From: JARRKC01 sp037388505
Lineage (GTDB): Bacteria > Acidobacteriota > UBA6911 > RPQK01 > JAPXNP01
Assembly (NCBI GenBank): GCA_037388505.1
Contig: JARRKC010000015.1
Span: forward strand, 45,912-109,911
DNA length: 64,000 nucleotides
Direction: 5' to 3'
Position 1 is the first letter of the stretch, and each line of letters starts with the position of its first letter. This document shows positions 7,714-17,188 of the stretch, piece by piece. The translations under genes and the position numbers were made by a program. The notes under the pieces are model-generated. The model ran no database searches and was not told the DNA's origin. It saw nothing but the letters and a program-made list of their open reading frames with translations.

Positions 7714-8834
7714 CAGCGGCGGATGACCCCATGAAACCGATAGAAGTCGCGCACGCGGGGGTCGGTCAGGATCGGACGGTGGATCTGATGGACGTGCAGC
7801 CCCGGGCCGCCGTTGATTTCAACGACGGTGAAGGCCTCGTCCGTAATCGCGACATCCCAAGCCAGGCAGGGAGCGAAGGCGAGGGCCCGCGCACCTTCGA
7901 GAATGGATCGAACCGTGTCCGGCCAATGAGGAACTTGCGTTCCTACAATCGGCGCTCCGGACTCGGGATGAGAGTCGAACCACCGGAGACGTTGATGCTC
8001 GTCCAAAGTGGCGGCCCGGCTGAGTACTCCCGTGGCCATATCCACTTCCGCGCTGAGACCCCCGTCCCCGCCCCTGAAGTTGTCGGCGGGATAGGATCGC
8101 GAGTTTCCGATCCGCTGTGCCACGGCGGCGATGAACGGGATCCCCGCCGAGTAGTCCCAGACCGTCAGAAATCGGATGGTATTGGTCGTCGAGGGAAACA
8201 GGTTGCGGGCATACTCACCCTGTTCGATGAATTCCGTGACAATGGCCGTTCCGAGGCGTCGCAGGAGTAGGCTGAGATCATCGTCCGGGATGGTGACGCC
8301 ATTGACGCTCAGGGATCCTGCGTCGCAGGAGAGGAAGAGCAGGCCTACACCCTTCCAGCCCTTGGCCGGCTTGATCACGATCCGTCGAGCATGTTTGAGA
8401 ACGCCCCGCACGCCCCGGACGAGATCGGATTCGATGCGTCCATCCGTGGGCCGGAATCCGGTCCGGCCCAAGCTGCCGAAGTAGCGGGGACAGGGTATGC
8501 CGGCAGCTTTCATCAGAAGCGGAAAGACCAACTTGTTGTTGACGATATGATCGAAAGAACCGTTGATGCGAGTTGCTCCAACCCACTGCTCGAAAGTCGA
8601 AAGATACTCGTGGGAGGGACGCTCGTTCAAACGATAGACCAGAAGGTCTCTCGTGGTAAAACCGGCATGCCGCAGACGGAACGTGATTCCCGGAGATATC
8701 GAGAACGAGGATTTCATCTGGACCAGAATGAACGTGAGCAGGCGCGAGACAACCCTCAAGCGAGCGGTCACCCAGTCGAAATCATCGATTCGAGGCGGCA
8801 TCACACCGTAGCGCCGAAAGACGGACTCATTCAT
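7713..8834 (-). CDS. ATP-grasp enzyme (sugar-transfer-associated ATP-grasp type)
   Basis: This is a 373-residue protein. N-terminal helical half; then an ATP-grasp core with the lysine-bearing strand RRIVIKPAKGWKGVGLLFL, the acidic VTEFIEQGEYARNLFP, the arginine strand NTIRFLTVWD and the metal-binding terminus FTVVEINGGPGLHVHQ. This order matches the sugar-transfer-associated ATP-grasp family, predicted to form peptide-like amide bonds in surface polymers. The ATG at 8834 is chosen over the TTG at 8843 because AGAGGA lies about 10 bases upstream of it; it overlaps the end of the Mur-ligase-like gene by 8 bases (ATGAATGA), indicating translational coupling. Enzyme class is well supported; substrates are unknown. 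It is convergent with apaH. Confidence 0.82.
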   Translation of the reverse strand: MNESVFRRYGVMPPRIDDFDWVTARLRVVSRLLTFILVQMKSSFSISPGITFRLRHAGFTTRDLLVYRLNERPSHEYLSTFEQWVGATRINGSFDHIVNNKLVFPLLMKAAGIPCPRYFGSLGRTGFRPTDGRIESDLVRGVRGVLKHARRIVIKPAKGWKGVGLLFLSCDAGSLSVNGVTIPDDDLSLLLRRLGTAIVTEFIEQGEYARNLFPSTTNTIRFLTVWDYSAGIPFIAAVAQRIGNSRSYPADNFRGGDGGLSAEVDMATGVLSRAATLDEHQRLRWFDSHPESGAPIVGTQVPHWPDTVRSILEGARALAFAPCLAWDVAITDEAFTVVEINGGPGLHVHQIHRPILTDPRVRDFYRFHGVIRR

Positions 8835-10233
8835 CCAGCTCAATCCTCTCTGCGCTCGATGGAGTTCTCGTTTTCGATCCGATGGCTCCGGAGAGCCCGG
8901 GCGGGCCGGATGAGCGTCCCGTTCCCGCCGGTGACGAGAGCAGTGTTTGCGCGGGCTTCAATTTCGCACGCTCCGCGCTCGAGACGCCCAACTTCCAGCA
9001 CGTATCACACTGGATAGTCTTGCGGCAGTGGGCAGTCCAGCATGCGACCGCACCGACCTGGGCGAATGTCAGTCGCTCCAGGTGCTGTGACGTCCAGCCC
9101 TTGACCAGCACGACGTCGCCGGGACGCAGCTCCCCGGCCAGGAATGAGGCCGCCTCCTCAGGAAGAGTGCAGCAGAAGACCGAGGACTCCGGCAGTCCAC
9201 CCTGAAGGGCCCCATAGCGGGAATGGTGGCCGCTTTCACCAACGAACAGTGCGAATTCGCACACCTCTGCAGCCCTTTGGCCGAGTCTCCGAAGGCGCCT
9301 CATTGTCTTGTCGTTGGTGTCCGACACGTCGCCGAAAACCGCGATCCTCCGACCCGCCCGCGCCTGTTCCAGGACCTTCAGAGCCGCGTCATACGACCGG
9401 GGCGATGCATTGTATTCGTCGCGAATCACTACCGCACCGCCGGGAAGCAGGACCGGCTCCATCTTTCCACGGCTGGGGGGCACGTTCTGAAGTACTTCGG
9501 CGGAGCGACGCAGATCAATCCCGCAGTGTCGCGCCGCCAGCATCGCCGCCAGAACGGAAGGGACCCAGTGAGTTCCGACCATCCGGGTTCGAACCTCGGC
9601 GCTCGTATCGCCATCAATCGCCAGAAACGAGAGCCGATCAGGCCAGCGGCTCGAGATCGAGGAGGCGCGTAGCTGGAGGCCGGATCCCGTGCCGAATTTC
9701 TCCACTCGGAAGCGGGGATCGACCGGGAAGGCATTCAGTCGGGCGTCGTCCCCGTTGAGGATCACCAAGCCGCCGGGCTTGAGGCCTTGCAGAATCTGCA
9801 TCTTCTCATGGGCAATCTCATCCAGGGAGGCATAGTTTCGGATGTGAGTCGGAGCAGCGCCCAGGACGATCGCGACATCCGGACGGACCTGCGACGAGGC
9901 CGGGGCCAGGGTCCCCGGCTCACGCGTGGCCACTTCCAGCACTGCGAAGCGATGCCAGGGCCGAACCCGTAGAAGGTTCAACGACAGAAGGCGTCTCGCG
10001 TTTTGAGTGCCCACCGTACGGAAGGTCGAATAGTGGTCTCCCAGAATGGCGGCGAGGCAATCCTTGGCGGTGGTCTTTCCGAGGCTTCCGGTTATGGCAA
10101 TGAAGGTGGTTCCACGGAGCAGCCGGCGCCACGCATAGGCGGCCCAGTAGAGCACCGGGCCAAGAAGGCCCAGCAGGCGGGCGAAGAAGACCTGGCGAAA
10201 CCAGAAGTGCCAACGCTCGAATCGGAACGGCAT
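8827..10233 (-). CDS. MurF-like Mur ligase with Cys4 C-terminal tail
   Basis: This 468-residue protein has a hydrophobic N-terminal segment (about 14-37) and then the Mur ligase central and C-terminal domains: P-loop ITGSLGKTTAKD (48-59), GTQNARRLLSLNLLRV, APTHIRNYASLDEIAHEK, VILNGDDARLNAF, RDEYNASPRSYDAAL and VLVKGWTSQHLERL, each the counterpart of a MurF motif. The N-terminal UDP-MurNAc-binding domain of MurF is absent, so the nucleotide-sugar peptide is probably not its substrate. After the ligase domain comes CX4CX5CX2C (Cys398, 403, 409, 412), a likely zinc site, then a Ser/Pro-rich tail that overlaps the ATP-grasp gene. Together the pair predicts an amide-forming route to an unknown envelope or peptide product. 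The true murF should be elsewhere. Confidence 0.82.
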   Translation of the reverse strand: MPFRFERWHFWFRQVFFARLLGLLGPVLYWAAYAWRRLLRGTTFIAITGSLGKTTAKDCLAAILGDHYSTFRTVGTQNARRLLSLNLLRVRPWHRFAVLEVATREPGTLAPASSQVRPDVAIVLGAAPTHIRNYASLDEIAHEKMQILQGLKPGGLVILNGDDARLNAFPVDPRFRVEKFGTGSGLQLRASSISSRWPDRLSFLAIDGDTSAEVRTRMVGTHWVPSVLAAMLAARHCGIDLRRSAEVLQNVPPSRGKMEPVLLPGGAVVIRDEYNASPRSYDAALKVLEQARAGRRIAVFGDVSDTNDKTMRRLRRLGQRAAEVCEFALFVGESGHHSRYGALQGGLPESSVFCCTLPEEAASFLAGELRPGDVVLVKGWTSQHLERLTFAQVGAVACWTAHCRKTIQCDTCWKLGVSSAERAKLKPAQTLLSSPAGTGRSSGPPGLSGAIGSKTRTPSSAERIELDE

Positions 10234-10303
10234 GCAGCGGGTAGATTAGCACGCAGCGCCGAAGTTGATAGAATCATTGCGAGCCCAGAGGATCGGAGCC
10301 GCA

Positions 10304-10765
10304 ATGAAGGATCGCAGAATCCCCATTTTGATCGTTTCGTGGTTGTTTACGCTGCCTCTTCCTGGCGCCCAGCTCAGCCCTCAACTCGAGTCCGAGGCGA
10401 AGGAAATCGAGACAATGCTGATTGCACCCTGCTGCTGGACGCAGCCCGTCTCCGAGCACTATTCTGCGGCAGCCGACCAGATTCGTACCGAGGTTCGCCA
10501 GATGCTGGCATCGGGAATGACGCGGGATCAGATTCTTCAGAAATACGTCGCTGAATATGGTCAGCGCATTCTTTCCAAGCCGCCGGCGCGGGGTTTCAAT
10601 TCCCTGGTCTACTTCCTCCCGGTACTCTTTCTGATCGCAGGGGCCGGTGTCGCCGTACTGGTCGTGCGACGCCTAAGACCAGCGTCAGCCCCAACCGAAC
10701 CGCCGGCCGCTCAGCAACCCGGCTCCAAATACTCCTCTCAACTGGACAAAGAGATGTGGGGCTGA
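10304..10765 (+). CDS. CcmH/NrfF-family protein with CC instead of CxxC
   Basis: This is a 153-residue protein. A signal segment (about 5-22), then ETMLIAPCCWTQPVSEHYS with adjacent Cys43-Cys44, the helix TEVRQMLASGMTRDQILQKY typical of CcmH/NrfF, and a C-terminal membrane helix (about 107-125). CcmH is a thiol oxidoreductase or chaperone that reduces apocytochrome c during heme attachment and uses LRCxxCQ; here the pair is CC. Variants with PCCW exist in several phyla, so it may be a lineage form. The ATG at 10304 has CGGAG close upstream; an earlier in-frame ATG at 10265 would overlap repetitive intergenic sequence. No other cytochrome c maturation gene is beside it, but a nine-heme cytochrome is encoded at 52218. 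Confidence 0.75.
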   Translation: MKDRRIPILIVSWLFTLPLPGAQLSPQLESEAKEIETMLIAPCCWTQPVSEHYSAAADQIRTEVRQMLASGMTRDQILQKYVAEYGQRILSKPPARGFNSLVYFLPVLFLIAGAGVAVLVVRRLRPASAPTEPPAAQQPGSKYSSQLDKEMWG

Positions 10766-10858
10766 GCGCCTGGGCGGGCCGTCCTGTCCCCTCTTGAAGC
10801 TTCCCTCTTTTCGACGACCGTCAATGCAAGAGACTGTTTCTGTCGATATAAGCTTCGA

Positions 10859-11308
10859 ATGAGGATTCTGATCTTCAAGGGCCGCATAGGTCTGTCGGTT
10901 TCGCTGACCGGATTGTTCCTGTTCGCGGCCGTCTTTTCGGCGTTCGTGCTGACAGATGGACTGGGCTCTGAAATCACACCCGCGCAAGCGGAGCGGCGGA
11001 TTCTTCTCTACTATCGGACGCAGATCTCCCACCGGCACCAGGCGGAGCTCCAGGCCCGAGGGCTCAGAATTCCGGGTCCGGATCTGGCTCGACGCTGGGG
11101 AGCTGAACTGAGACAGGTCCGCTCGTTTCGATTCTCCAACACGGAAGTGAAACGTCCTTGGATTGACTTGTTGAGCGACCTCCCCAACCACCTCGTGCGA
11201 ACCCGTCTTCTCGACACCACCGGTCGCGAGAGGCTCTGCTGCTTCTGGATAAGCGCTTATCGATTCGATCGCGAATTGCCCACCTGGTCCTGGTACCTAC
11301 TTCTCTGA
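10859..11308 (+). CDS. Membrane-anchored protein of unknown function
   Basis: This is a 149-residue frame starting MRILIFKGRIGLSVSLTGLF, with a single N-terminal hydrophobic anchor (about 10-31) and a polar, arginine-rich remainder ending in an aromatic run (LPTWSWYLLL). I recognise no family. It follows the CcmH-like gene by 93 bases on the same strand. Codon use resembles the neighbours and there is no competing frame with better signals, so it is likely a real gene, but the very short hydrophobic end could mean that the 3' end has shifted frame. Confidence 0.5.
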   Translation: MRILIFKGRIGLSVSLTGLFLFAAVFSAFVLTDGLGSEITPAQAERRILLYYRTQISHRHQAELQARGLRIPGPDLARRWGAELRQVRSFRFSNTEVKRPWIDLLSDLPNHLVRTRLLDTTGRERLCCFWISAYRFDRELPTWSWYLLL

Positions 11309-11489
11309 TTGCCGCCGTCCTGGGTGTCGCTGCTCGAGGGTCTTCTCCAAGGAAGGACGGCAGCACCAGGACACCGGACCGAGAATCTTCGGTTGCTTCC
11401 GCCGAGGGGGGCCTTTAATCTAGGAGAGGGGGCGCGTCGCGCGGGCCCGGGTTTCTCGCGTGGCACAGAGACGGCAGGAGCAAGCTTCC

Positions 11490-12797
11490 GTGGAGAGAGT
11501 GCCGAGGCTGCAGTGGTGGGTGGTTCCTGTTTCTTGTCTGCTGGGTTTCTTGCCGACTCCGGTCAGCGGGCAGGAGATTCCCGGCGAGCTCGACCTCGTG
11601 GCCGCGGTGCGACTGGCCCTCGATCATCATCCTGCCCTGAAGGTGAGTGACGCCGCTGTTGCGGGCGCCGAAGGGCTCATCGAGCAGGGACGGCTACGAC
11701 CGAATCCTCTCTTTACCGTTCAGACCGAGAACTGGCGGTTTGGCGGAGATCCATCCTTTCACGTCGGCTCGGATCTGGATCTGTTCGCCTACGTCGCGCA
11801 ACCGTTCGAACTGGGTGGGAAAAGGGAGCGGAGAGTCGAGCTTGCGGAGCAGGAGAAGACCGTCGCCGAGCTCCGGCGCCGGCAGCTCGAATGGCAGATT
11901 CGCCAGCAGGTTCGTCGCTCATTCTGGCAGGCTTTCCTCGCTCAACGTGAATTCGAGCTCCTCGAGGAGAATGCAAGGCTGTTCGAGCAAGTCACCAACT
12001 ACCACGAAATCCGGGTGCGCGAAGGAGCTATGGCAGAAGCCGATCTGATCCGCGTGCGACTGGAAGAAGAACGCCTGCAGCTCACGAGCGAAGAGGCTGC
12101 GGTTCGCGCCGAAAGGTCCAGAACGGATCTGATCCGAGCCATGGGGGGAGGCCTCCATAGCCTTGACTTCAGGCTCATCGGAGAACCGACGACTTCGTTG
12201 CCCAGCCGGGGGATCGGAGTATCGGAGTTGCTGGAGCAGGTTCTGCAAGCCAGACCGGACCTGCAGTCGATGGCGGCGGACGTGGAGCGAGCACGGCGCC
12301 GGGTGCGCCTGGCGGAGGCTCGGTCGCGCCCGGACTGGGAGGTGATTTTCGGCTACAAGCGAACTGAGGGGTTCAACACGGTGCTGGGAGGAGTCAGCAT
12401 CCCGCTGCCGATCTCTGACCGCAATCAGGGCAACATTCGATTCAATCAATCGGAGGTCGATCGGGCGGAGGCTCTTTTGCGGGAGCGTCAGCGTCAGGCC
12501 CAGACCGAGGTTGCAGGGGCCGTCGCCGCGTTGGGACGGCGAGCTTCCATGCTGCGTCGAATCGAGGAAGGGATGCTGGAGAGAGCCGAAGAATCCTGGC
12601 AAATCTCGCTGGCTGCATACCGGGAAGGGGCAACCGACCTCCTGCGACTGCTCGACGCGCAACGATCGAGGAACGAGGTGCGCCTCTTGAGGATCCGCAC
12701 ACGGCTGGAACTGCAGGTGAGTCTCGTGGATCTGGAGGAGGCTGTCGGTGTGGAGAACCTGCCTATCGGATTGGAGACTGTCGGTGTTCAACCTTGA
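11490..12797 (+). CDS. TolC-family outer membrane efflux protein (CzcC-like)
   Basis: This is a 435-residue outer-membrane channel subunit for the tripartite pump encoded with the next two genes. A signal peptide ends near VSGQEIPGELDL; the rest is the duplicated TolC helical hairpin repeat (AAVRLALDHHPALKVSDAAV, then LLEQVLQARPDLQSMAADVE) with long coiled-coil helices rich in Arg and Glu. The GTG at 11490 is preferred over the GTG at 11460 because GGCAGGAG lies 9 bases upstream and the signal peptide is then compact. The gene end overlaps the possible start of the adaptor gene. The family cannot tell the metal from other substrates. Confidence 0.9.
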   Translation: MERVPRLQWWVVPVSCLLGFLPTPVSGQEIPGELDLVAAVRLALDHHPALKVSDAAVAGAEGLIEQGRLRPNPLFTVQTENWRFGGDPSFHVGSDLDLFAYVAQPFELGGKRERRVELAEQEKTVAELRRRQLEWQIRQQVRRSFWQAFLAQREFELLEENARLFEQVTNYHEIRVREGAMAEADLIRVRLEEERLQLTSEEAAVRAERSRTDLIRAMGGGLHSLDFRLIGEPTTSLPSRGIGVSELLEQVLQARPDLQSMAADVERARRRVRLAEARSRPDWEVIFGYKRTEGFNTVLGGVSIPLPISDRNQGNIRFNQSEVDRAEALLRERQRQAQTEVAGAVAALGRRASMLRRIEEGMLERAEESWQISLAAYREGATDLLRLLDAQRSRNEVRLLRIRTRLELQVSLVDLEEAVGVENLPIGLETVGVQP

Positions 12798-14115
12798 ACA
12801 GAGCTTAAACCCGGAGGCGGAACCGTCCTGGTTTGCGGAAGCGAGAACAGGGAGTTCTCGTTCCCCGATTCGCAGATTTGGATGGGGTCGGCTCAGGGAG
12901 GCGCTTTGGATCGCCGCCTTGGTCAGCGGCTGGTCTTGTACCTCCGCTCCTCCGCCCTCCGAACCCACGCCTGCGGCCCCATCCAACGAATTGCGGACGA
13001 GTCTCGACCTTGACCCGGAGGCAATCAACCTTGCCGGCATTGAGTTCGTGGAGGCGGTCAAAGCGGGCCTGCCGGAGACGCTCGAGGTAGCCGGCCGGAT
13101 CGGAGTGAACGAAAACCGGACGGCGCGGGTCGGAGCACTGGCGGCCGGCCGGATTACGAACGTCCTGGCCAATGTTGGGGACCGGGTTCGGGAAGGCCAG
13201 ACTCTAGCTCAGATTCAAAGCTATGAGGTCGATGACACGCGGTCTCAGTATGCCAAGGCCCGGGCGGAGCTCGATCGGGCCAATTCCCAACTCGAGTTCT
13301 CCCAGAAGGTCCGCGATCGCGCCGCTCGACTGTATGAACTGAAGGCCGGCTCGCTCGAAGAGCTGCAGCGTGCGGAAGCGGAGTTGCACCGCGCTCAAAC
13401 CGAGATCGTCGTCATCCGTGCGGAGATGGGTCGTCTCGAAGAGAAACTCGAACAGCTGGGACTCTCCATCGAAGGAGCCTTCGAGGAATACGCAAAGCCG
13501 GGCGGCGCTCAGTCCGAACACTATGGCTCCCTGGAGCGCGTACCGGTGGTTTCACCGCTTACCGGGACCGTACTCCAGCGGTTGGTCACGCCGGGAACCG
13601 TCGTCAGCTCATCGGACGACGCCTTCATCGTGAGTGATCTGTCCACGCTCTGGGTCCAGGCTGAAGTTTCCGAGGCGTACCTGGCTTCACTCAGGGAGGG
13701 GCAGCAGGTTCAGGTGAAAGTCGAGGCCTATCCGAGCACCCTGTTCCCAGCTCGCCTCGCCCACGTCGGTGATGTCTTGAATCCCGCCACGAGGACCGTT
13801 CAGGTCAGGTGCGAAGCCCCGAATCCTCAGCGGCGGCTGCGCTCGGAAATGTACGCCACCGTGCTGTTCGACCTCGGAACGGGTGAGGAGACGATACTAC
13901 TGCCCCGGGCCAGCGTTCAGAACGTCGACAACCGTGATCTGGTGTTCGTCCGAAAGGGGGATTCTTCCTTTGAAGTCCGGTCGGTCAAGTTGGGGCGTTC
14001 CACCGAGACTCAGGTATCGATACTGGAGGGGATTCACGCGGGTGAGCAGGTCGTGACGGCAGGCAGCTTCCTGCTGAAATCGGAGTTGCTCAAGGCCCGG
14101 ATGCAGGAAGAATGA
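12748..14115 (+). CDS. RND efflux periplasmic adaptor (CzcB/CusB-like)
   Basis: This membrane-fusion protein bridges the inner-membrane pump and the TolC-like channel. Barrel-sandwich halves flank a coiled hairpin: RVGALAAGRITNVLANVGDR and later VPVVSPLTGTVLQRLVTPGT, with alpha-helical coiled coil between (about 165-235), then the beta-barrel and membrane-proximal domains ending VVTAGSFLLKSELLKARM, the usual CzcB/CusB ending. A hydrophobic stretch ending SGWSC suggests a lipoprotein Cys near residue 64. The start is uncertain: GTG at 12748 overlaps the TolC gene by 50 bases, GTG at 12784 by 14; only the later region is family-like. It ends 7 bases before the pump gene. Confidence 0.88.
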   Translation: MWRTCLSDWRLSVFNLEQSLNPEAEPSWFAEARTGSSRSPIRRFGWGRLREALWIAALVSGWSCTSAPPPSEPTPAAPSNELRTSLDLDPEAINLAGIEFVEAVKAGLPETLEVAGRIGVNENRTARVGALAAGRITNVLANVGDRVREGQTLAQIQSYEVDDTRSQYAKARAELDRANSQLEFSQKVRDRAARLYELKAGSLEELQRAEAELHRAQTEIVVIRAEMGRLEEKLEQLGLSIEGAFEEYAKPGGAQSEHYGSLERVPVVSPLTGTVLQRLVTPGTVVSSSDDAFIVSDLSTLWVQAEVSEAYLASLREGQQVQVKVEAYPSTLFPARLAHVGDVLNPATRTVQVRCEAPNPQRRLRSEMYATVLFDLGTGEETILLPRASVQNVDNRDLVFVRKGDSSFEVRSVKLGRSTETQVSILEGIHAGEQVVTAGSFLLKSELLKARMQEE

Positions 14116-14122
14116 GACCGAG

Positions 14123-17100
14123 ATGACGCTCAAAGGATTCGTCGATTTCCACCTGCACCATCGGTTCTTCGTGCTGGTCGGCCTGTTGGGTCTGATCGGT
14201 CTCGGTCTGTACTGCCTGAGCGAGATCTCGATCGACGCCTTTCCAGACCTGACGAACAACCAGGTCGTCGTCATCACGGATGCTCCCGGTATGGCGCCGG
14301 TGGAGGTGGAGCAGTTGGTGACGTTCCCGGTGGAGTCGGCACTGATGGGCGTTCCAGGCACCGAGGAGATCCGCTCGATCTCGAAACTCGGGCTCTCCAT
14401 CGTGACGGTGGTCTTCGAAGACTCGGTGGATATCTATTTTGCCCGCCAACTCGTCAACGAGCGGCTGGCGGAAGCTCGCTCTCGGATTCCGGCAGGATTG
14501 GATCCGGCTCTCGGTCCCGTCGCAACCGCCTTCGGTGAGATCTATCAATACACGATCGAGGGTGAGGGCTACAGCCCGATGGATCTGAAGACTCTCCACG
14601 ACTGGCAGATCAAGTATCAGCTGCGGGCGGTTCCCGGGGTTGGAGAAATCAACAGTTGGGGCGGATTCACCCGCCAGTACCATGTCGTCGTCGACCCAAC
14701 GAAGCTGCGGAGTTATGCATTGTCACTGCGGGATGTCTACCAGCGGATCCGCGAGAACAACGACAACTTCGGCGGTGGATTTATCGAACACTCCAATGAG
14801 CAGTTCACCGTCCGCGGGATTGGCCGGGCGGTTTCGGAACGTGATCTCGAACGCATTGTTGTTGCCAGCCGTCAAGGGACCCCGATCTTCCTGAGGGACC
14901 TGGCCGCCGTCGAAGTGGGTCCCATGCCCCGACAGGGTGCCGTTACCCGAGACGGGATGGGCGAGACGGTTTCGGGCATGATCATCATGCTCAAGGGTGC
15001 CAACGGGAAGGTCGTCAACGAGGCCTCGAAGCAGCGGCTCCAGCAGATCAAACAGTCGCTTCCGGAGGGGGTCCGGATCCGCCCCTTTTACGATCAGTCG
15101 GAGGTCATCGATCGTACGATCCATACGGTCGAGCGCAACCTGCTGGAGGGCGGAGCGCTCGTCATCGCCGTGTTGTTCCTGTTTTTGGGCAACATCAGGG
15201 CCGCACTCATTGTGGCGGCTGTCATCCCACTCTCGATGCTGGTCGGATTCATCGGAATGTGGCTCTTCGGAATCTCGGCCAACCTGATGAGTCTCGGCGC
15301 CATCGATTTCGGTCTCATCGTCGACGGGTCGGTGGTGATGATGGAGAACTTCATCCGGCGGCTGCATTCAGCGGATGAAGAAGGCTTCTCCGCCTTTCAG
15401 GAGATTCGGTCCGCGTCACACGAGGTGGCTCGGCCCATCGTTTTCGGGATCGCGATCATCATCGCCGTCTATCTGCCCATCTTCACCCTTCAGGGGTTGG
15501 AGGGCCGTATGTTTCGGCCCATGGCGGTCACCGTGTGTTCGGCCATCCTGGGCTCACTGATTCTCGCGTTGACCGTCGTGCCGGCGTCTTCGGCGCTCCT
15601 GTTCCGCAAACGTATCCCTCAGCACCGCGAGAGGTGGTTCGGGATGCTGCGCAACGCCTATGCGCGGCTGCTGCCGTACTTTCTGGATCACCGTCTGGCC
15701 GTCGTCGCCGTGGCGCTTCTGGTCGTGACCGTCGCTCTGGGATCACTGCTTTATATCGGGACCGAGTTCATGCCGCGCCTCGACGAGGGCTCGCTGCTCA
15801 TCGAGACGCGCAAGCTTCCCAGCGTTTCTCTGAGCGAGTCGGTCAAGATCAGCACGGAAATCGAAAAGATCGTCCGGCGGTTCCCGGAAGTGGAGAGCGT
15901 GGTGACCAAGATCGGACGTCCCGATTTGGCAACCGAGGCCATGGGCATTTATCAGGGTGATGTCTACATCGATCTGAAGCCCAGGGACGAGTGGACGACG
16001 GCTCATACCAAGGAGGGGCTGATCGACGCTTTCGACCGGGAGTTGAAGAAGTTCCCCGGCGTCTCATACAACTTCACCCAGCCCATGGCCATGCGTCTCG
16101 ACGAAGTTGTCTCCGGCGTGAAAGCCGATGTGGCCGTGAAGATCTTCGGTGACGACGAAGAGATCCTGATGGCGAAAGCCGACGAGGTTCTTCGGTTGCT
16201 GGCGACAGTCGATGGGGCTGCCGATGTGCAGACCGAGGTTTTCTCGGGCGCCGCCGAATGGCGGGTGATTCCCGATCGCGCTGAATTGGCGCGCTACGGC
16301 CTCAACGTTTCAGACGTGCGGGATTTGATCGAAACGGCCGTGGGGGGCCGTCAAGTCACGGAGATCGTCCAGGGGCAGCGTCGCTTCGATGTCGTCCTCC
16401 GGCTTCCCGAGCAGGTCCGCCATGACCGCGAAACTCTGCTGCGTCTCCGGATGCGGGCTCCGGCCGGGGAGATCGTTGAATTGCGCCGGGTTGCCGACAT
16501 CGTGCAGGCCAGTGCTCCCGAGATCATCAATCGCGAGAACAGTCAGCGGCGCCTGGTCGTGCAATGCAACGTCCGGGGGCGGGATCTGGGCAGCTTCGTT
16601 CGCGAAGCGCGGCCGCTGATCGGCGGTCGGGTCGAACTGCCTGCCGGCTACTATCTTCGGTGGGGTGGTCAGTTCGAAAACCAACAGCGCGCCATGTCGA
16701 GGCTGATGATCGTTGTCCCGGCGGTCATTCTGATCATCTTTGCGCTCCTGTTTGCCTCGTTCGATTCTGTCAAGCAGGCGCTGCTGATCCTGATGAACGT
16801 TCCCTTTGCGGCCGTCGGCGGAATCGGCGCGTTGTGGCTGCGTGACATCAACCTGAACCTCTCGGCGTCGGTCGGCTTCATCGCCGTCTTCGGGGTAGCC
16901 GTGCTCAACGGCGTCGTGATGGTTTCGCAATTCAACGGCCTCATCGAAGCCGGTGTTCCGGCCCGTCAGGCAATCATTCGCGGCGCCGCCGTCCGTCTGC
17001 GCCCGGTCCTGATGACGGCGCTGGTGGCCAGCCTCGGATTTCTGCCCATGGCCGTTGCGACGTCGGCGGGCGCAGAAGTCCAGCGGCCGCTTGCGACCGT

Positions 17101-17188
17101 CGTGATCGGAGGGCTGGTGACGTCGACTTTGCTGACCCTCATCGTGCTGCCGAGTCTCTTTTCGATTTGCTGCGAACGGCCCGAGTAG
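14123..17188 (+). CDS. Heavy-metal-type RND efflux pump (CzcA/CusA family)
   Basis: This 1021-residue inner-membrane pump has the RND architecture: first membrane helix, large periplasmic loop (LSEISIDAFPDLTNNQVVVI), helices TM2-TM6, a second loop, then TM7-12. The TM4 proton-relay signature GAIDFGLIVDGSVVMMEN matches the HME (heavy-metal) branch, as does the N-terminal DAFPDLTNNQV. Substrate choice between Zn/Co/Cd (Czc) and Cu/Ag (Cus) cannot be settled by eye. The ATG at 14123 is 8 bases after the adaptor gene. The TAG stop at 17186-17188 is the head of a REP-like stem-loop (GTAG, 17185). No metal regulator is visible next to the operon. Confidence 0.92.
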   Translation: MTLKGFVDFHLHHRFFVLVGLLGLIGLGLYCLSEISIDAFPDLTNNQVVVITDAPGMAPVEVEQLVTFPVESALMGVPGTEEIRSISKLGLSIVTVVFEDSVDIYFARQLVNERLAEARSRIPAGLDPALGPVATAFGEIYQYTIEGEGYSPMDLKTLHDWQIKYQLRAVPGVGEINSWGGFTRQYHVVVDPTKLRSYALSLRDVYQRIRENNDNFGGGFIEHSNEQFTVRGIGRAVSERDLERIVVASRQGTPIFLRDLAAVEVGPMPRQGAVTRDGMGETVSGMIIMLKGANGKVVNEASKQRLQQIKQSLPEGVRIRPFYDQSEVIDRTIHTVERNLLEGGALVIAVLFLFLGNIRAALIVAAVIPLSMLVGFIGMWLFGISANLMSLGAIDFGLIVDGSVVMMENFIRRLHSADEEGFSAFQEIRSASHEVARPIVFGIAIIIAVYLPIFTLQGLEGRMFRPMAVTVCSAILGSLILALTVVPASSALLFRKRIPQHRERWFGMLRNAYARLLPYFLDHRLAVVAVALLVVTVALGSLLYIGTEFMPRLDEGSLLIETRKLPSVSLSESVKISTEIEKIVRRFPEVESVVTKIGRPDLATEAMGIYQGDVYIDLKPRDEWTTAHTKEGLIDAFDRELKKFPGVSYNFTQPMAMRLDEVVSGVKADVAVKIFGDDEEILMAKADEVLRLLATVDGAADVQTEVFSGAAEWRVIPDRAELARYGLNVSDVRDLIETAVGGRQVTEIVQGQRRFDVVLRLPEQVRHDRETLLRLRMRAPAGEIVELRRVADIVQASAPEIINRENSQRRLVVQCNVRGRDLGSFVREARPLIGGRVELPAGYYLRWGGQFENQQRAMSRLMIVVPAVILIIFALLFASFDSVKQALLILMNVPFAAVGGIGALWLRDINLNLSASVGFIAVFGVAVLNGVVMVSQFNGLIEAGVPARQAIIRGAAVRLRPVLMTALVASLGFLPMAVATSAGAEVQRPLATVVIGGLVTSTLLTLIVLPSLFSICCERPE

